29,116 nucleotides of DNA from a virus. How positions within the stretch are numbered: position 1 is the first letter of the stretch; the number at the start of each line of letters is the position of its first letter. Under the pieces are notes generated by a model. It was not told the origin of the DNA. It did not search any database and was given only the letters and a program-made list of their open reading frames with translations. Both the position numbers and the translations under genes were made by a program. This document shows, in pieces, positions 22,990-29,116 of this stretch. The stretch lies in IMG/VR virus record IMGVR_UViG_3300025929_000042, positions 1 through 29,116 of that record, one strand, 5' to 3'.

Positions 22990-24641
22990 CAGCGGCCACC
23001 TGGGTTACCGGCACCGGCACCGGAGACCCCCACCAGAGCAGCAGGGTCGGCACCTCGGTTGTAGGCGTCTACCGCCGCTTGGCCGACTCCCCCGCCGTCG
23101 GCCGGAACGTAACGGCCTTCGTCGTCGGTGACTTGCTCGAGGACCTCGTCGACGTCCTTGACACCCAGGGCTTGCAGCAGCAGACGCAGCACCACCAGCG
23201 GCGGCATGTATGTTGTCGCGTCCGCCTTCGTGATCGCATCGACGAGGACACCGAGGTCGACCCGGTCGACGTCCGGCCAGGAGATGTCAACGGTGCCCTG
23301 CGCGCGGCCCCGCAGTGTCAGGACTTCACGGTCAGCGTCGCCGTCGAGGGTCAGCTTCCCGCGCAGGGGGCCCTCCACCGCGCGGACGGCTTCAGCGATG
23401 ACGTAGGTGAGGATGTCGCGGATCTTGTCGGTCCACAGGTTCCGCCGGCCCTGCGCCATCAACTCGGTGGGGGTATCCAGGGTTTCGGCGGTGGCGCGTG
23501 CACCAGTCACGCCGGGGTCGCCGAGCAGCATCGTTACCGGGACGTCCATCGCGGACGCCACCATCGCTGCCAGCGGACGCCCAGACTCCGAATCGATGGT
23601 CGCCCCGGACTTGGGTATGGCGTCGAGCGCCATGTCCGGTGGCAGCATCGCTGTTGCGCCCGCATAGCGGGGTTCCCCGGTGACAGGGTCGATTGACGGG
23701 CCGGCCGACAGTTTCGCTTTCGCGGCTGCCTGCTTGGAGCCCTTGCTTGTCAGTCGCCACGCGAACCTGGACAGCGCCTTGATCAGCGTCGCCCAGTCGG
23801 TGAGGAACTCGGTGTAGGCGCGGCTCCAATCCACTGCCGCGTACACGTCGGGGACACCGAACTTCCAATCGCGGTGACCACCGACCTTGATGTGGACGAT
23901 GGGTGCGTCCCACATCACCTCGGCGAGCGCGACACCCGTCAGGGGGTCTTTCAGCCGGACGGGACGGGTCGCTGGCCGGTACCCGAGAGCCGGGTAGTAG
24001 GCGGTGCGGGTCTCAGCGCGGGCACCCGTCAGAGAGTTCGCAGTGGTCGACCAGACCCTCTTGTAGTACCAGGGTTCGCTGCAGTCGTCAGGGTTCGTGA
24101 CGACATCGGCGATCTCGTCCCACGGGATCGAGCGGACCTGCACACGTCCAGTCCGCGGGTTGGTGAACAACGCCAGGAACACATTCCCGTCCGTCGCCAA
24201 CGAACGTTCGAGTTCCTCGCGGGCCTGCGCACCGGAGAATGTGCGGCGGTTCCCGGGGTCGTCGAGGAACGCCTGGATGACCGCGTTGACGTCCTGCCCG
24301 GAGCCCTTCTTCGCGGCGTCGCGGGCGGAGATCTCCACGCCCTGACCCCACACATACGCGGTCCGCAGGGAGATCGCGCGTTTGATCAGGGAGTTCTTCA
24401 ACGCCATCACACGGCAGATGCCGGTGAGCTGCTTCAGTCCCTCCCGGGTGAACTCCTGCTCCGCCTCAGCCGTGAACCGCTGCCAGCCCGGCTCGTACAG
24501 GCGCGCCTCGAGACCGGCGTAGGACTCGGCAAGCTGCTCCACCATCTGCTCGGCGGCGCGCTGACCCGCGATCGCCTCAGCGAGCTCGGCGCGGCCAGTC
24601 CACCGGTAGAACGACTCCTGCAGCCTGGAGGCCCAACCCAC
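22989..24641 (-). CDS. Portal protein
   Basis: The 550-aa protein has the length and order of a phage portal. A helical N-terminus with RFTAEAEQEFTREG leads to LKNSLIKRAISLRTAYVWGQ, a clip-stem region with FLALFTNPRTGRVQVRSIPW, VVHIKVGG-like strands around residue 265, a SGATIDSESGRPLAAMVASA segment and a helical crown end. The GTG start follows GAGGGGG at six bases. It is placed between the terminase and MuF genes, the standard order, and should form the dodecameric DNA channel at one capsid vertex. Confidence 0.9.
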   Translation of the reverse strand: MGWASRLQESFYRWTGRAELAEAIAGQRAAEQMVEQLAESYAGLEARLYEPGWQRFTAEAEQEFTREGLKQLTGICRVMALKNSLIKRAISLRTAYVWGQGVEISARDAAKKGSGQDVNAVIQAFLDDPGNRRTFSGAQAREELERSLATDGNVFLALFTNPRTGRVQVRSIPWDEIADVVTNPDDCSEPWYYKRVWSTTANSLTGARAETRTAYYPALGYRPATRPVRLKDPLTGVALAEVMWDAPIVHIKVGGHRDWKFGVPDVYAAVDWSRAYTEFLTDWATLIKALSRFAWRLTSKGSKQAAAKAKLSAGPSIDPVTGEPRYAGATAMLPPDMALDAIPKSGATIDSESGRPLAAMVASAMDVPVTMLLGDPGVTGARATAETLDTPTELMAQGRRNLWTDKIRDILTYVIAEAVRAVEGPLRGKLTLDGDADREVLTLRGRAQGTVDISWPDVDRVDLGVLVDAITKADATTYMPPLVVLRLLLQALGVKDVDEVLEQVTDDEGRYVPADGGGVGQAAVDAYNRGADPAALVGVSGAGAGNPGGR

Positions 24642-24654
24642 AGCGCCCCCTCGG

Positions 24655-26106
24655 TCAGTAGTCGCTGATGGTGTAGTCGTCGAGTTCCTCGTCGAGGTCG
24701 CTGGCGTCGAAAATCTCGTCCGGCGGGGGGACGTGCGCCTTCGCGAGCATCACCGCGTCCGCACGGTCAGGTGACGGTAGCCCGCGCTTCCGCATGTCGT
24801 CCTTCGACTCGATCAACACCTGGCCGCGGGCGGTGTACTTGTACTTCACCGTGCCGAGTTGCGCGGCGAGCTCGTCGTCATCAGGGTCGATGTCGATGTC
24901 GCCGTCCTCGAACCGCTGCCGCAGCCCCCACCACCACTCGGCGCGGGCGTTCGCGAAGTGCTCGGAGTCGGCGGCAGCGGCGCCGGACTGCATGTCCACC
25001 ACGTCGTGGCCGGCTTCAAGTAGCTCGTCGACGACGCCAGAGCCGACGCCGACACCATCTACACGGATCTCGTCGACGCCGTGTTCGCGCTTCGCGGCGA
25101 TGACGTGGCCGGTGGTCTCGGTGGTGCGGAGCTTGGCGTGTTCGGCAACAACGCGGACCAGGGCGCCGCGGGCGAGGACAAGGATGGTGGAGTCGGACCC
25201 GAACCGGGCGACGTCCACGCCGAGCACCGAGTGCGGGCCGGGGTCGAGGTGGCGGGCCTGCGCGGCTTCGATCCATCGCGGGGAGATGAGGGTGTCGTCG
25301 CCGATCTCGGGGAACTCCCCGAGGCACTTGGAGATGTACCGGGGCGAGTTCTCCCCCCAGCGGCGCCGCTTGTCTTCCTCCCATTCGCGGGACAGCATGA
25401 GTTCGCGGACGGCGTCGGGGACGTCTTCGCCGGTGAAGTTGGGTGTGTCGAACCCGGAGATACGCAGGACGTTCCAGCCGGAGCCGGGTTTGCAGACGTT
25501 CCCGAACTCGGTGTTCGGGTCGTCGGGGTTCCCGATCGCGAGGATCCGGCAGGTGTCGGTCGTGGTGATCGCCTCGACGGCGGTCCACAGCTGCTCGGGG
25601 ATGCCGCACGCCTCGTCGAGGATCACCAGGACGTACTTGCGGTGGATGCCTTGGAAACCGTGCTGGTCGGTGTCGGCGGGTTTGCGTCCCCACCCGACGA
25701 GGGTGCCGTCGTCGAGTTTCCACTCGTCGGACTGCAGGACGCGGCCGGGTATGGGGTCGCCGTTGGGGTTCTTGGCGGCCTTGCGGATCTCTTCCCAGAG
25801 GATCGCGTGGACCTGCGGGTAGGACGGGGCGGTGGAGACGATGAACGCTTCGCCGGGCGGGTGGACGTCGATCCAGTACGCCGCGAGTTGCGCGGCCAGG
25901 AACGACTTGCCGGCGTTGTGGCACGACTTCACCGCAGTGCGCTTATGCGCCACGATCGACTCGGCGATGTCGCGTTGCTTCGACCACAGGTGCGCGCCGA
26001 GCCGGTCCCTCATCCACCCGACCGGATCCCCCAGGTACGGGTTGATGGGTGGGGGCTCGAACGCGCGGGCGGCGTACTCCCATGCGAGGTCAACCGCAGC
26101 GGTCAC
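24655..26106 (-). CDS. Terminase large subunit
   Basis: The 483-aa protein has an ATPase and a nuclease domain. Walker A is SCHNAGKS with Lys67. Walker B is VLVILDEA with Asp164 and Glu165. The RNase H-like nuclease has Asp298 in GVDVARFGSD, Asp350 in RVDGVG and Asp450 in DRADAV. The protein cuts concatemeric DNA and pumps it into the prohead through the portal. I prefer the GTG at 26104-26106 because GGAGGT lies four bases ahead; an upstream GTG nine codons earlier has no such site. No small subunit gene was recognised next to it. Confidence 0.93.
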   Translation of the reverse strand: MTAAVDLAWEYAARAFEPPPINPYLGDPVGWMRDRLGAHLWSKQRDIAESIVAHKRTAVKSCHNAGKSFLAAQLAAYWIDVHPPGEAFIVSTAPSYPQVHAILWEEIRKAAKNPNGDPIPGRVLQSDEWKLDDGTLVGWGRKPADTDQHGFQGIHRKYVLVILDEACGIPEQLWTAVEAITTTDTCRILAIGNPDDPNTEFGNVCKPGSGWNVLRISGFDTPNFTGEDVPDAVRELMLSREWEEDKRRRWGENSPRYISKCLGEFPEIGDDTLISPRWIEAAQARHLDPGPHSVLGVDVARFGSDSTILVLARGALVRVVAEHAKLRTTETTGHVIAAKREHGVDEIRVDGVGVGSGVVDELLEAGHDVVDMQSGAAAADSEHFANARAEWWWGLRQRFEDGDIDIDPDDDELAAQLGTVKYKYTARGQVLIESKDDMRKRGLPSPDRADAVMLAKAHVPPPDEIFDASDLDEELDDYTISDY

Positions 26107-26189
26107 GGCTACCTCCACACGACCACTGGGCACGTCCGGGTTAGGTCACATGCCGTGTTCGCCGGTATCGCGGGTGCCACCATGCCCGC

Positions 26190-26507
26190 ATGACTGTGAT
26201 GAAACGGCTGTTCATCGTTGGTGCTGTGCTCGCCGTCGCTGGTCTGGTGTGGGGCTTGAAGCCGGTCCACCGTGACGGCGCCGCCTGCGGTACTGCGTTC
26301 ACTGGTGCGCCCGCTGAATCCGCTACCACACGGCAGATCGATGCGATGGTTGCCGACAACGGCGTCTACAACGGGGACGCCGAGGCTGCCTGTGCTGATG
26401 CACGCGGCTCAGGCCGGACTGTGGCGTTCGTCTTGCTCGGCGCTGCTGCCGTAATCATCGTGGGCGGGTGGGTGTTGTCTGGGCAGGCATCGCGGTCTAG
26501 ATCGTGA
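26190..26507 (+). CDS. Plus-strand small membrane protein (105 aa)
   Basis: This is the only plus-strand gene in the structural block. It has an N-terminal membrane segment (about residues 6-23), an extracytoplasmic-looking loop with Cys33 and a second Cys near 68, and a C-terminal segment (about 79-99) followed by a basic tail. The build and the RTVAFVLLGAA ending resemble small actinobacterial membrane proteins rather than phage virion proteins. There is no Shine-Dalgarno sequence; a second ATG lies four codons in. Its stop overlaps the methyltransferase-like gene tail by 11 bases in convergent orientation. It looks like a moron gene. No function can be given. Confidence 0.6.
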   Translation: MTVMKRLFIVGAVLAVAGLVWGLKPVHRDGAACGTAFTGAPAESATTRQIDAMVADNGVYNGDAEAACADARGSGRTVAFVLLGAAAVIIVGGWVLSGQASRSRS

Positions 26508-26982
26508 CGCTCGCTGTGGGGCGTTGCGCCCACGCGTACACGTCGCCGGGTGGGAATGCGTAGTCCACGCCATAGGCGCCGGGGAAAATGTCGGCGAGCG
26601 CCGCGACCAGTTCCATGGGCTGGATGTTGCTGTAGTGCTCACCGGCCGGGATGCGGGTTGTGCCGTTCACCGAGTGGGGTGGGTGCCGGTCGGACGCGCA
26701 CACAACGATCAAAGACCCGCCGGGCTTCAACGCTTCCGCTGCGGCGGCCAGGCAGGTCCGCCACGACGGGGTGTGTTCGAGGACCCCGACGCATAGGGCA
26801 ACGTCGTAGAACCGGTCGGGCGCCCAGGTATCGAGGTTGACGGTAGTCCAGTGCCGGGTGGCGAACAGGTTCCGGGTGAGGCTTTCGGGTCCGCCGATGT
26901 TGATCACGGAGATGTCTTTGCGGTGCAGGAGGCCGTAGGCGCCGCCGATCCGTTCAACGGCGAGGCGGGCTTCAGCGTGCAT
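26497..26982 (-). CDS. Class I SAM-dependent methyltransferase-like protein
   Basis: The 161-aa protein is a compact Rossmann-like fold. A glycine-rich loop follows SVINIGGP (residues 25-32), a strand with TVNLDTW, an acidic strand end at DVALCVGVLEH and a LKPGGSLIVVC strand. The glycine loop differs from the usual G-x-G-x-G, and the protein is short, so cofactor binding should be tested. It has an AGGAGAGG Shine-Dalgarno sequence ahead of its ATG. The target (DNA, RNA, protein or small molecule) cannot be told. It could protect phage DNA or modify the host. Confidence 0.72.
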   Translation of the reverse strand: MHAEARLAVERIGGAYGLLHRKDISVINIGGPESLTRNLFATRHWTTVNLDTWAPDRFYDVALCVGVLEHTPSWRTCLAAAAEALKPGGSLIVVCASDRHPPHSVNGTTRIPAGEHYSNIQPMELVAALADIFPGAYGVDYAFPPGDVYAWAQRPTASVTI

Positions 26983-27013
26983 GGCGCGGCCCTCTCCTGG
27001 CGTGTGTGGGTGG

Positions 27014-27054
27014 GTCCGCCCACCGGGACCCCTCATAGAACCCGGTGGGCGGAC
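27014..27054 (-). terminator. Perfect 14-bp inverted repeat, terminator-like
   Basis: Arms GTCCGCCCACCGGG (27014-27027) and its exact complement (27041-27054) enclose a 13-base loop. It lies 111 bases after the HTH gene and 32 bases before the methyltransferase-like gene start. A terminator of the HTH transcript is the simplest reading. A regulator binding site or part of a packaging site are alternatives, as the hairpin lies on the side of the terminase gene where such a site may be sought. Confidence 0.6.
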
Positions 27055-27165
27055 ACACGATGCGCGGCCGGACGGGGGCGCCGGGCCGCGCGGGGTGGGG
27101 CGCACCAACGGCGGGGTGCGCGGCACACACGGGCGGAGTTGTGAGCACCGAGGCCCGGTGTGCGT

Positions 27166-27435
27166 TCAGGCGGCGGTCTCGTCGACCGCGAAGGGGTACG
27201 CCTCGGGGCGGTCGCACTCAGGTTCGGTGCTGGTTCCGCTGCGGTTGCGGCGCCCGGCCTGGTTGGAGAGTTTGACGGCGGCGACGAGGTCGACGAGGAC
27301 GGCGCCGGTGCGAGGGTGCCGCATCTTGTCGATGCGTCCGTCGGCGGCCCAGTTGCGTATGGTCCGCTTCGGGCGGCCGGCGGCGAGAGCGGCGTCGGCG
27401 ATGGGCCGGAACCGTGCGGGGATGTTCTGGGGCAC
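27166..27435 (-). CDS. Small HTH (MerR/excisionase-like) DNA-binding protein (89 aa)
   Basis: The protein opens with a helix (PARFRPIADAAL), then RPKRTIRNWAADGRIDKMRHPRTGAVLVDL, which is the winged-HTH pattern of MerR/excisionase proteins: turn helix, W-x4-G-x-I, then a wing. The tail is hydrophilic. I choose the GTG at 27433-27435 because GAGGGG lies six bases upstream; another GTG two codons earlier is too close to it. Possible roles are excisionase, small terminase or gene regulator. The protein lies near the terminase, but I cannot decide. Its message begins with a leader hairpin. Confidence 0.72.
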   Translation of the reverse strand: MPQNIPARFRPIADAALAAGRPKRTIRNWAADGRIDKMRHPRTGAVLVDLVAAVKLSNQAGRRNRSGTSTEPECDRPEAYPFAVDETAA

Positions 27436-27451
27436 GGCCACCCCCTCGGCG

Positions 27452-27487
27452 GGAAAGGGAAAGGCTCAGCCGGTGTGGGCTGAGCCT
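27452..27487 (-). terminator. Leader hairpin ahead of the HTH gene
   Basis: Arms AGGCTCAGCC (27462-27471) and GGCTGAGCCT (27478-27487) pair perfectly around a six-base loop, followed on the minus strand by TTCCCTTTCC. It has the shape of an intrinsic terminator. A promoter lies about 45 bases upstream and the HTH gene begins about 17 bases downstream, so it may act as an attenuator, or may close the transcript of the upstream genes. Confidence 0.6.
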
Positions 27488-27532
27488 GGTTGTTGCTGGC
27501 CGTGCGGGTTTCGGACACACGGGTGCAGCGCC

Positions 27533-27562
27533 ATAATGACTTAACGGATTTAGTGGTGTCAA
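27533..27562 (-). promoter_or_regulatory. Minus-strand promoter (TTGACA-N18-CATTAT)
   Basis: TTGACA (27557-27562) matches the -35 consensus exactly, and CATTAT (27533-27538) matches four of six -10 bases, 18 bases apart. The region is unusually AT-rich for this window. Transcription would start near 27525, pass through the leader hairpin and reach the HTH gene and perhaps the methyltransferase-like gene. Confidence 0.6.
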
Positions 27563-27567
27563 CTTGG

Positions 27568-27846
27568 TCAGTCGTTGCCGGTGAGGACGTTGAGGGCTTC
27601 CCGGGTTCGGTCGTCCCAGTCGACGCCGACCTCGTCCCATGCGGGGCCGGAGCCGTTGGTGGCGTCGGCGCGGGTGATGCAGTTCTTCAGTTCCCACCAC
27701 CACAGGTTCCGCTTCTGCGGGGTGAGGTGCGGGGTGAGGGCTTCAACGGCGCGGGTGATGGCGGGGACGGTGGTGTTCTCGTCGAGTTCAGCGCGGGCCA
27801 TCGCCTCGAGCGCGTCCGCGAGGGTGGGGGTTTCGGTGGTGTGCAT
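27568..27846 (-). CDS. Hypothetical protein (92 aa)
   Basis: The protein is helical and acidic, with a Trp-rich central stretch (LWWWELKNCITRADATNG) and a LTPHLTPQKRN segment. I know no function. It lies 14 bases after the DUF6011/SWIM gene, so they form a pair. The ATG has a GAGGA Shine-Dalgarno sequence. It ends six bases before the -35 box of the next promoter. Confidence 0.6.
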   Translation of the reverse strand: MHTTETPTLADALEAMARAELDENTTVPAITRAVEALTPHLTPQKRNLWWWELKNCITRADATNGSGPAWDEVGVDWDDRTREALNVLTGND

Positions 27847-27860
27847 CGCGTCCTCGAGGG

Positions 27861-28223
27861 CTAGGCGGCGAGCATGGCGGCGGCGGCGGAGTGGTAGCAG
27901 GAGTGCTTGCCGCGCAGGCCGGCCGGGCAGTTGCAGGTGTTCGCCGCGGTCAGGTAGCGGTCGGTGCCGTTGCTGGAGACGACCTGGAAGACCCTGCGGC
28001 CGCGGACGGGGACGATCGCCTTGTCGGCGATGAGCTGGCGGGCCTTGTCGACGGTGGTGGTCTTGAAGCCGGCGGCGTGGGCGGCGTCTTCGCGGCGCTT
28101 CTCGCGCCAGCAGCGGTCGCCGTAGCCGCGGGTGATGGAGCGGGGGTTGGTGAGCAGGGCCCGGCACCGGCGGCAGTTCCCCGTCTTGGTGGTGGTCCGC
28201 TTCGCCGTCGCAGCCTTCGTCAT
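27861..28223 (-). CDS. DUF6011 plus SWIM zinc-finger protein (120 aa)
   Basis: Two zinc-binding modules are visible. The first is a DUF6011-type motif with Cys17-x2-Cys20 and Cys38 in CRRC and GYGDRCWRE. The second is a SWIM finger, Cys97-x-Cys99-x9-Cys109-x-His111. The middle has KARQLIADK and a VFQVVSS strand. SWIM fingers bind DNA or proteins. A promoter with its -10 seven bases before the ATG suggests a leaderless message, and no Shine-Dalgarno sequence is present. The protein faces the HTH gene pair across the operator cluster, which points to early control. Confidence 0.75.
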   Translation of the reverse strand: MTKAATAKRTTTKTGNCRRCRALLTNPRSITRGYGDRCWREKRREDAAHAAGFKTTTVDKARQLIADKAIVPVRGRRVFQVVSSNGTDRYLTAANTCNCPAGLRGKHSCYHSAAAAMLAA

Positions 28224-28282
28224 GCCAACTATGTTAGCCAACCGAGTTGGCAATGACAAGTGAGTTGGCTATTGGAGTTGGC
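28224..28282. promoter_or_regulatory. Cluster of five GTTGGC sites between divergent genes
   Basis: Five GTTGGC units occur within 59 bases: reversed at 28224-28229 and 28237-28242, forward at 28246-28251, 28264-28269 and 28277-28282. Four are AGTTGGC. The second and third form the palindrome GCCAAC-CGA-GTTGGC (28237-28251), which fits between the -35 and -10 boxes of the leftward promoter. TTGGCCAA at 28278-28285 adds a further palindrome. This is a strong operator candidate. The plus-strand HTH protein next door is the likeliest binder, which is inference. Confidence 0.65.
28231..28259 (-). promoter_or_regulatory. Leaderless promoter TTGTCA-N17-TAACAT
   Basis: TTGTCA (28254-28259) matches five of six -35 bases and TAACAT (28231-28236) four of six -10 bases, with the ideal 17-base spacer. 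The -10 ends seven bases before the ATG of the DUF6011/SWIM gene, so the transcript would start at the A of the ATG. A palindromic operator fills the spacer. Confidence 0.65.
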
Positions 28283-28304
28283 CAATCCGATGTACCCTCC
28301 CGGT

Positions 28305-28535
28305 ATGGACGAAGAGCACTACGCCAGAGTCGACAAGCTCCGCGACAAACTCAGGAGCGCCGAGGCCCAGGTAGACGAGATCCGCACCGAGTTCCACTCC
28401 GCGATCCGCGACGCCTTCCCCGAGACCCACGGCCAGCCCACCAAGCGCGGCGTACTCGCAGAGGTGTCCCGCCGCTCCGGCTACAGCCGCGAGCACGTCG
28501 CCCAAATCAGAGACGGGAAGGCCACCGTGCAGTGA
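28305..28535 (+). CDS. Small HTH protein with coiled coil (76 aa)
   Basis: The N-terminal half is a charged coiled coil (KLRDKLRSAEAQVDEIRTEF) and the C-terminal half is a helix-turn-helix: KRGVLAEVSRRSGYSREHVA followed by QIRDGK. This looks like a small dimeric DNA-binding protein. It is divergent from the DUF6011/SWIM gene and next to the GTTGGC cluster, so autoregulation and control of the neighbour are likely. The ATG at 28305 lacks a Shine-Dalgarno sequence, so it may be leaderless. It overlaps the next gene as GTGA. Confidence 0.7.
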   Translation: MDEEHYARVDKLRDKLRSAEAQVDEIRTEFHSAIRDAFPETHGQPTKRGVLAEVSRRSGYSREHVAQIRDGKATVQ

Positions 28536-28849
28536 GCACCCCTCACATCCCCCCGTCGCCAAGGCGGAGAACTCAACCTCGCGAGTACCGAGCGGCGCTG
28601 ATCGCTGCGCTCACCGCCCGGGCAGAGCAGGAGCTCGGCATCGAGGATGACCTCACCGAGAAGCTCGGCACCATCCGAACGAACGCCGCCGGCTTCGACG
28701 CATTCAGTGCGGGCTACCAGATCGCCTGGTGGCTGGTGAAGTACGCCGCTGAGGAGTTGGGACGCCCGGAGCTGGAGATCATTCGGGAGTTGGCGCTGGA
28801 CTCGGCCGCGGGCACGGATCAGGAGCAACGCGAGGCCGACGGCGAGTGA
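28532..28849 (+). CDS. Hypothetical helical protein (105 aa)
   Basis: A basic start (PSPRRRTQPREYR) leads to a helical, acidic body with a FSAGYQIAWWLVKYAAEELG segment and a hydrophilic tail. No family is recognised. It is coupled to the HTH gene by a GTGA overlap, with GGGAAGG about ten bases ahead. It may be a partner or effector of the regulator. Confidence 0.6.
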   Translation: MSTPHIPPSPRRRTQPREYRAALIAALTARAEQELGIEDDLTEKLGTIRTNAAGFDAFSAGYQIAWWLVKYAAEELGRPELEIIRELALDSAAGTDQEQREADGE

Positions 28850-28869
28850 TCTGACGCCTCACGCTGCTG

Positions 28870-28962
28870 TCAGGTCAGAGTGACGGCGTAGTGCTGGGCG
28901 ATCGTCTCAACTGTCCGGCACGGCCAGTCCGGCTGCTCCGCCTCGTACTTGGCGCACTTCAC
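28870..28962 (-). CDS. Very short protein (30 aa)
   Basis: The GTG start overlaps the stop of the upstream gene as GTGA, and AGGAAG lies four bases before it. The product has Cys3 and Cys16 and a CRTVETIAQHYA end. That end resembles the C-terminus of longer actinobacterial and phage proteins (DUF6221-like), so this may be a remnant or a miniature form. It is convergent with the plus-strand gene that ends 20 bases away. Confidence 0.5.
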   Translation of the reverse strand: MKCAKYEAEQPDWPCRTVETIAQHYAVTLT

Positions 28963-29116
28963 GAGGCTTCCTGGTTGTCGAGTTCTTCGAGGAGGGCGAC
29001 CCAGGCGCCGCGGGGCCAGGTCGCGTCGCACACCGGGATCGGCCACGGCTCCCCCTCCACCGCCGGCCCCGCAATCCACCGGGCACCGACCCGGCGGCCC
29101 TCCGCGTCACGCACAC
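28959..29116 (-). CDS. Partial hypothetical protein (C-terminal 51 residues or more)
   Basis: The frame is open from the right window edge to a TGA at 28959-28961. The reading has protein-like composition, with ARWIAGPAVEGEPWPIP, a WPRGAWVALLEEL stretch and an acidic end. GTG codons at 29112-29114 could be a start, but the open frame runs to the edge, so it is probably truncated. I recognise no family. It is coupled to the 30-aa gene. Confidence 0.55.
   Translation of the reverse strand, partial: VRDAEGRRVGARWIAGPAVEGEPWPIPVCDATWPRGAWVALLEELDNQEAS

Noticed and set aside
26497-26982. Part of a restriction-modification system
   Set aside because: The protein is methyltransferase-like, but no nuclease or specificity partner is present, and the DNA-methylase catalytic motifs are not visible.

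Overview
The window is most of the late (structural) region of a tailed siphovirus, or a prophage of one, from a high-G+C actinomycete host, most likely Streptomyces or a relative. The evidence is the very GC-rich coding sequence, frequent GTG starts, tight ATGA/GTGA/TGATG overlaps, and typical actinophage families (DUF1906 glycoside hydrolase-like lysin, DUF5662, DUF6011+SWIM protein, Mu gpT-like capsid protein, DUF2190 cement protein). No integrase, replication module, tRNA or CRISPR array is visible, so lytic phage and prophage cannot be told apart.

Almost everything is on the minus strand, so the late operon reads from right to left. From about 29.1 kb to 27.2 kb lies a regulatory and accessory block: a partial gene and a 30-codon gene at the right edge, a divergent plus-strand HTH pair, a zinc/SWIM protein and a small HTH protein. 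This block has a promoter-operator region with five GTTGGC sites and a promoter followed by a leader hairpin. From 27.0 to 21.7 kb come a methyltransferase-like gene, one plus-strand membrane protein, large terminase, portal, MuF-like minor head protein and a 49-aa membrane protein.

From 21.7 to 16 kb are the head genes: a protease-scaffold fusion with a probable internal scaffold start, DUF2190 cement protein, major capsid protein, two small head proteins and a set of head-tail connectors. From 16.4 to 4.7 kb are the tail genes: terminator protein, major tail protein, G/GT chaperones linked by a -1 frameshift at CCCAAAA, a 1327-aa tape measure protein with an NlpC/P60 domain and eleven 9-aa repeats, tail-tip proteins and a pectate-lyase-like spike. 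From 4.65 to 0.62 kb is the lysis and accessory block: two membrane proteins (one a membrane-anchored collagen-like protein), a DUF5662 protein, a DUF1906 lysin, a papain-like protein and a holin-like protein. A hairpin with a UUCG loop ends this unit. A separate small zinc-protein gene follows, with a LexA-like palindrome in front and two tandem hairpins behind.

The genes form one coherent programme of packaging, head, connector, tail and lysis. I did not find a recognisable defence system. The observations most worth checking are the gene-expression devices (frameshift, nested scaffold start, leaderless promoter with embedded operator, leader hairpin, SOS-like box) and the repeat-bearing tape measure and collagen-like proteins.
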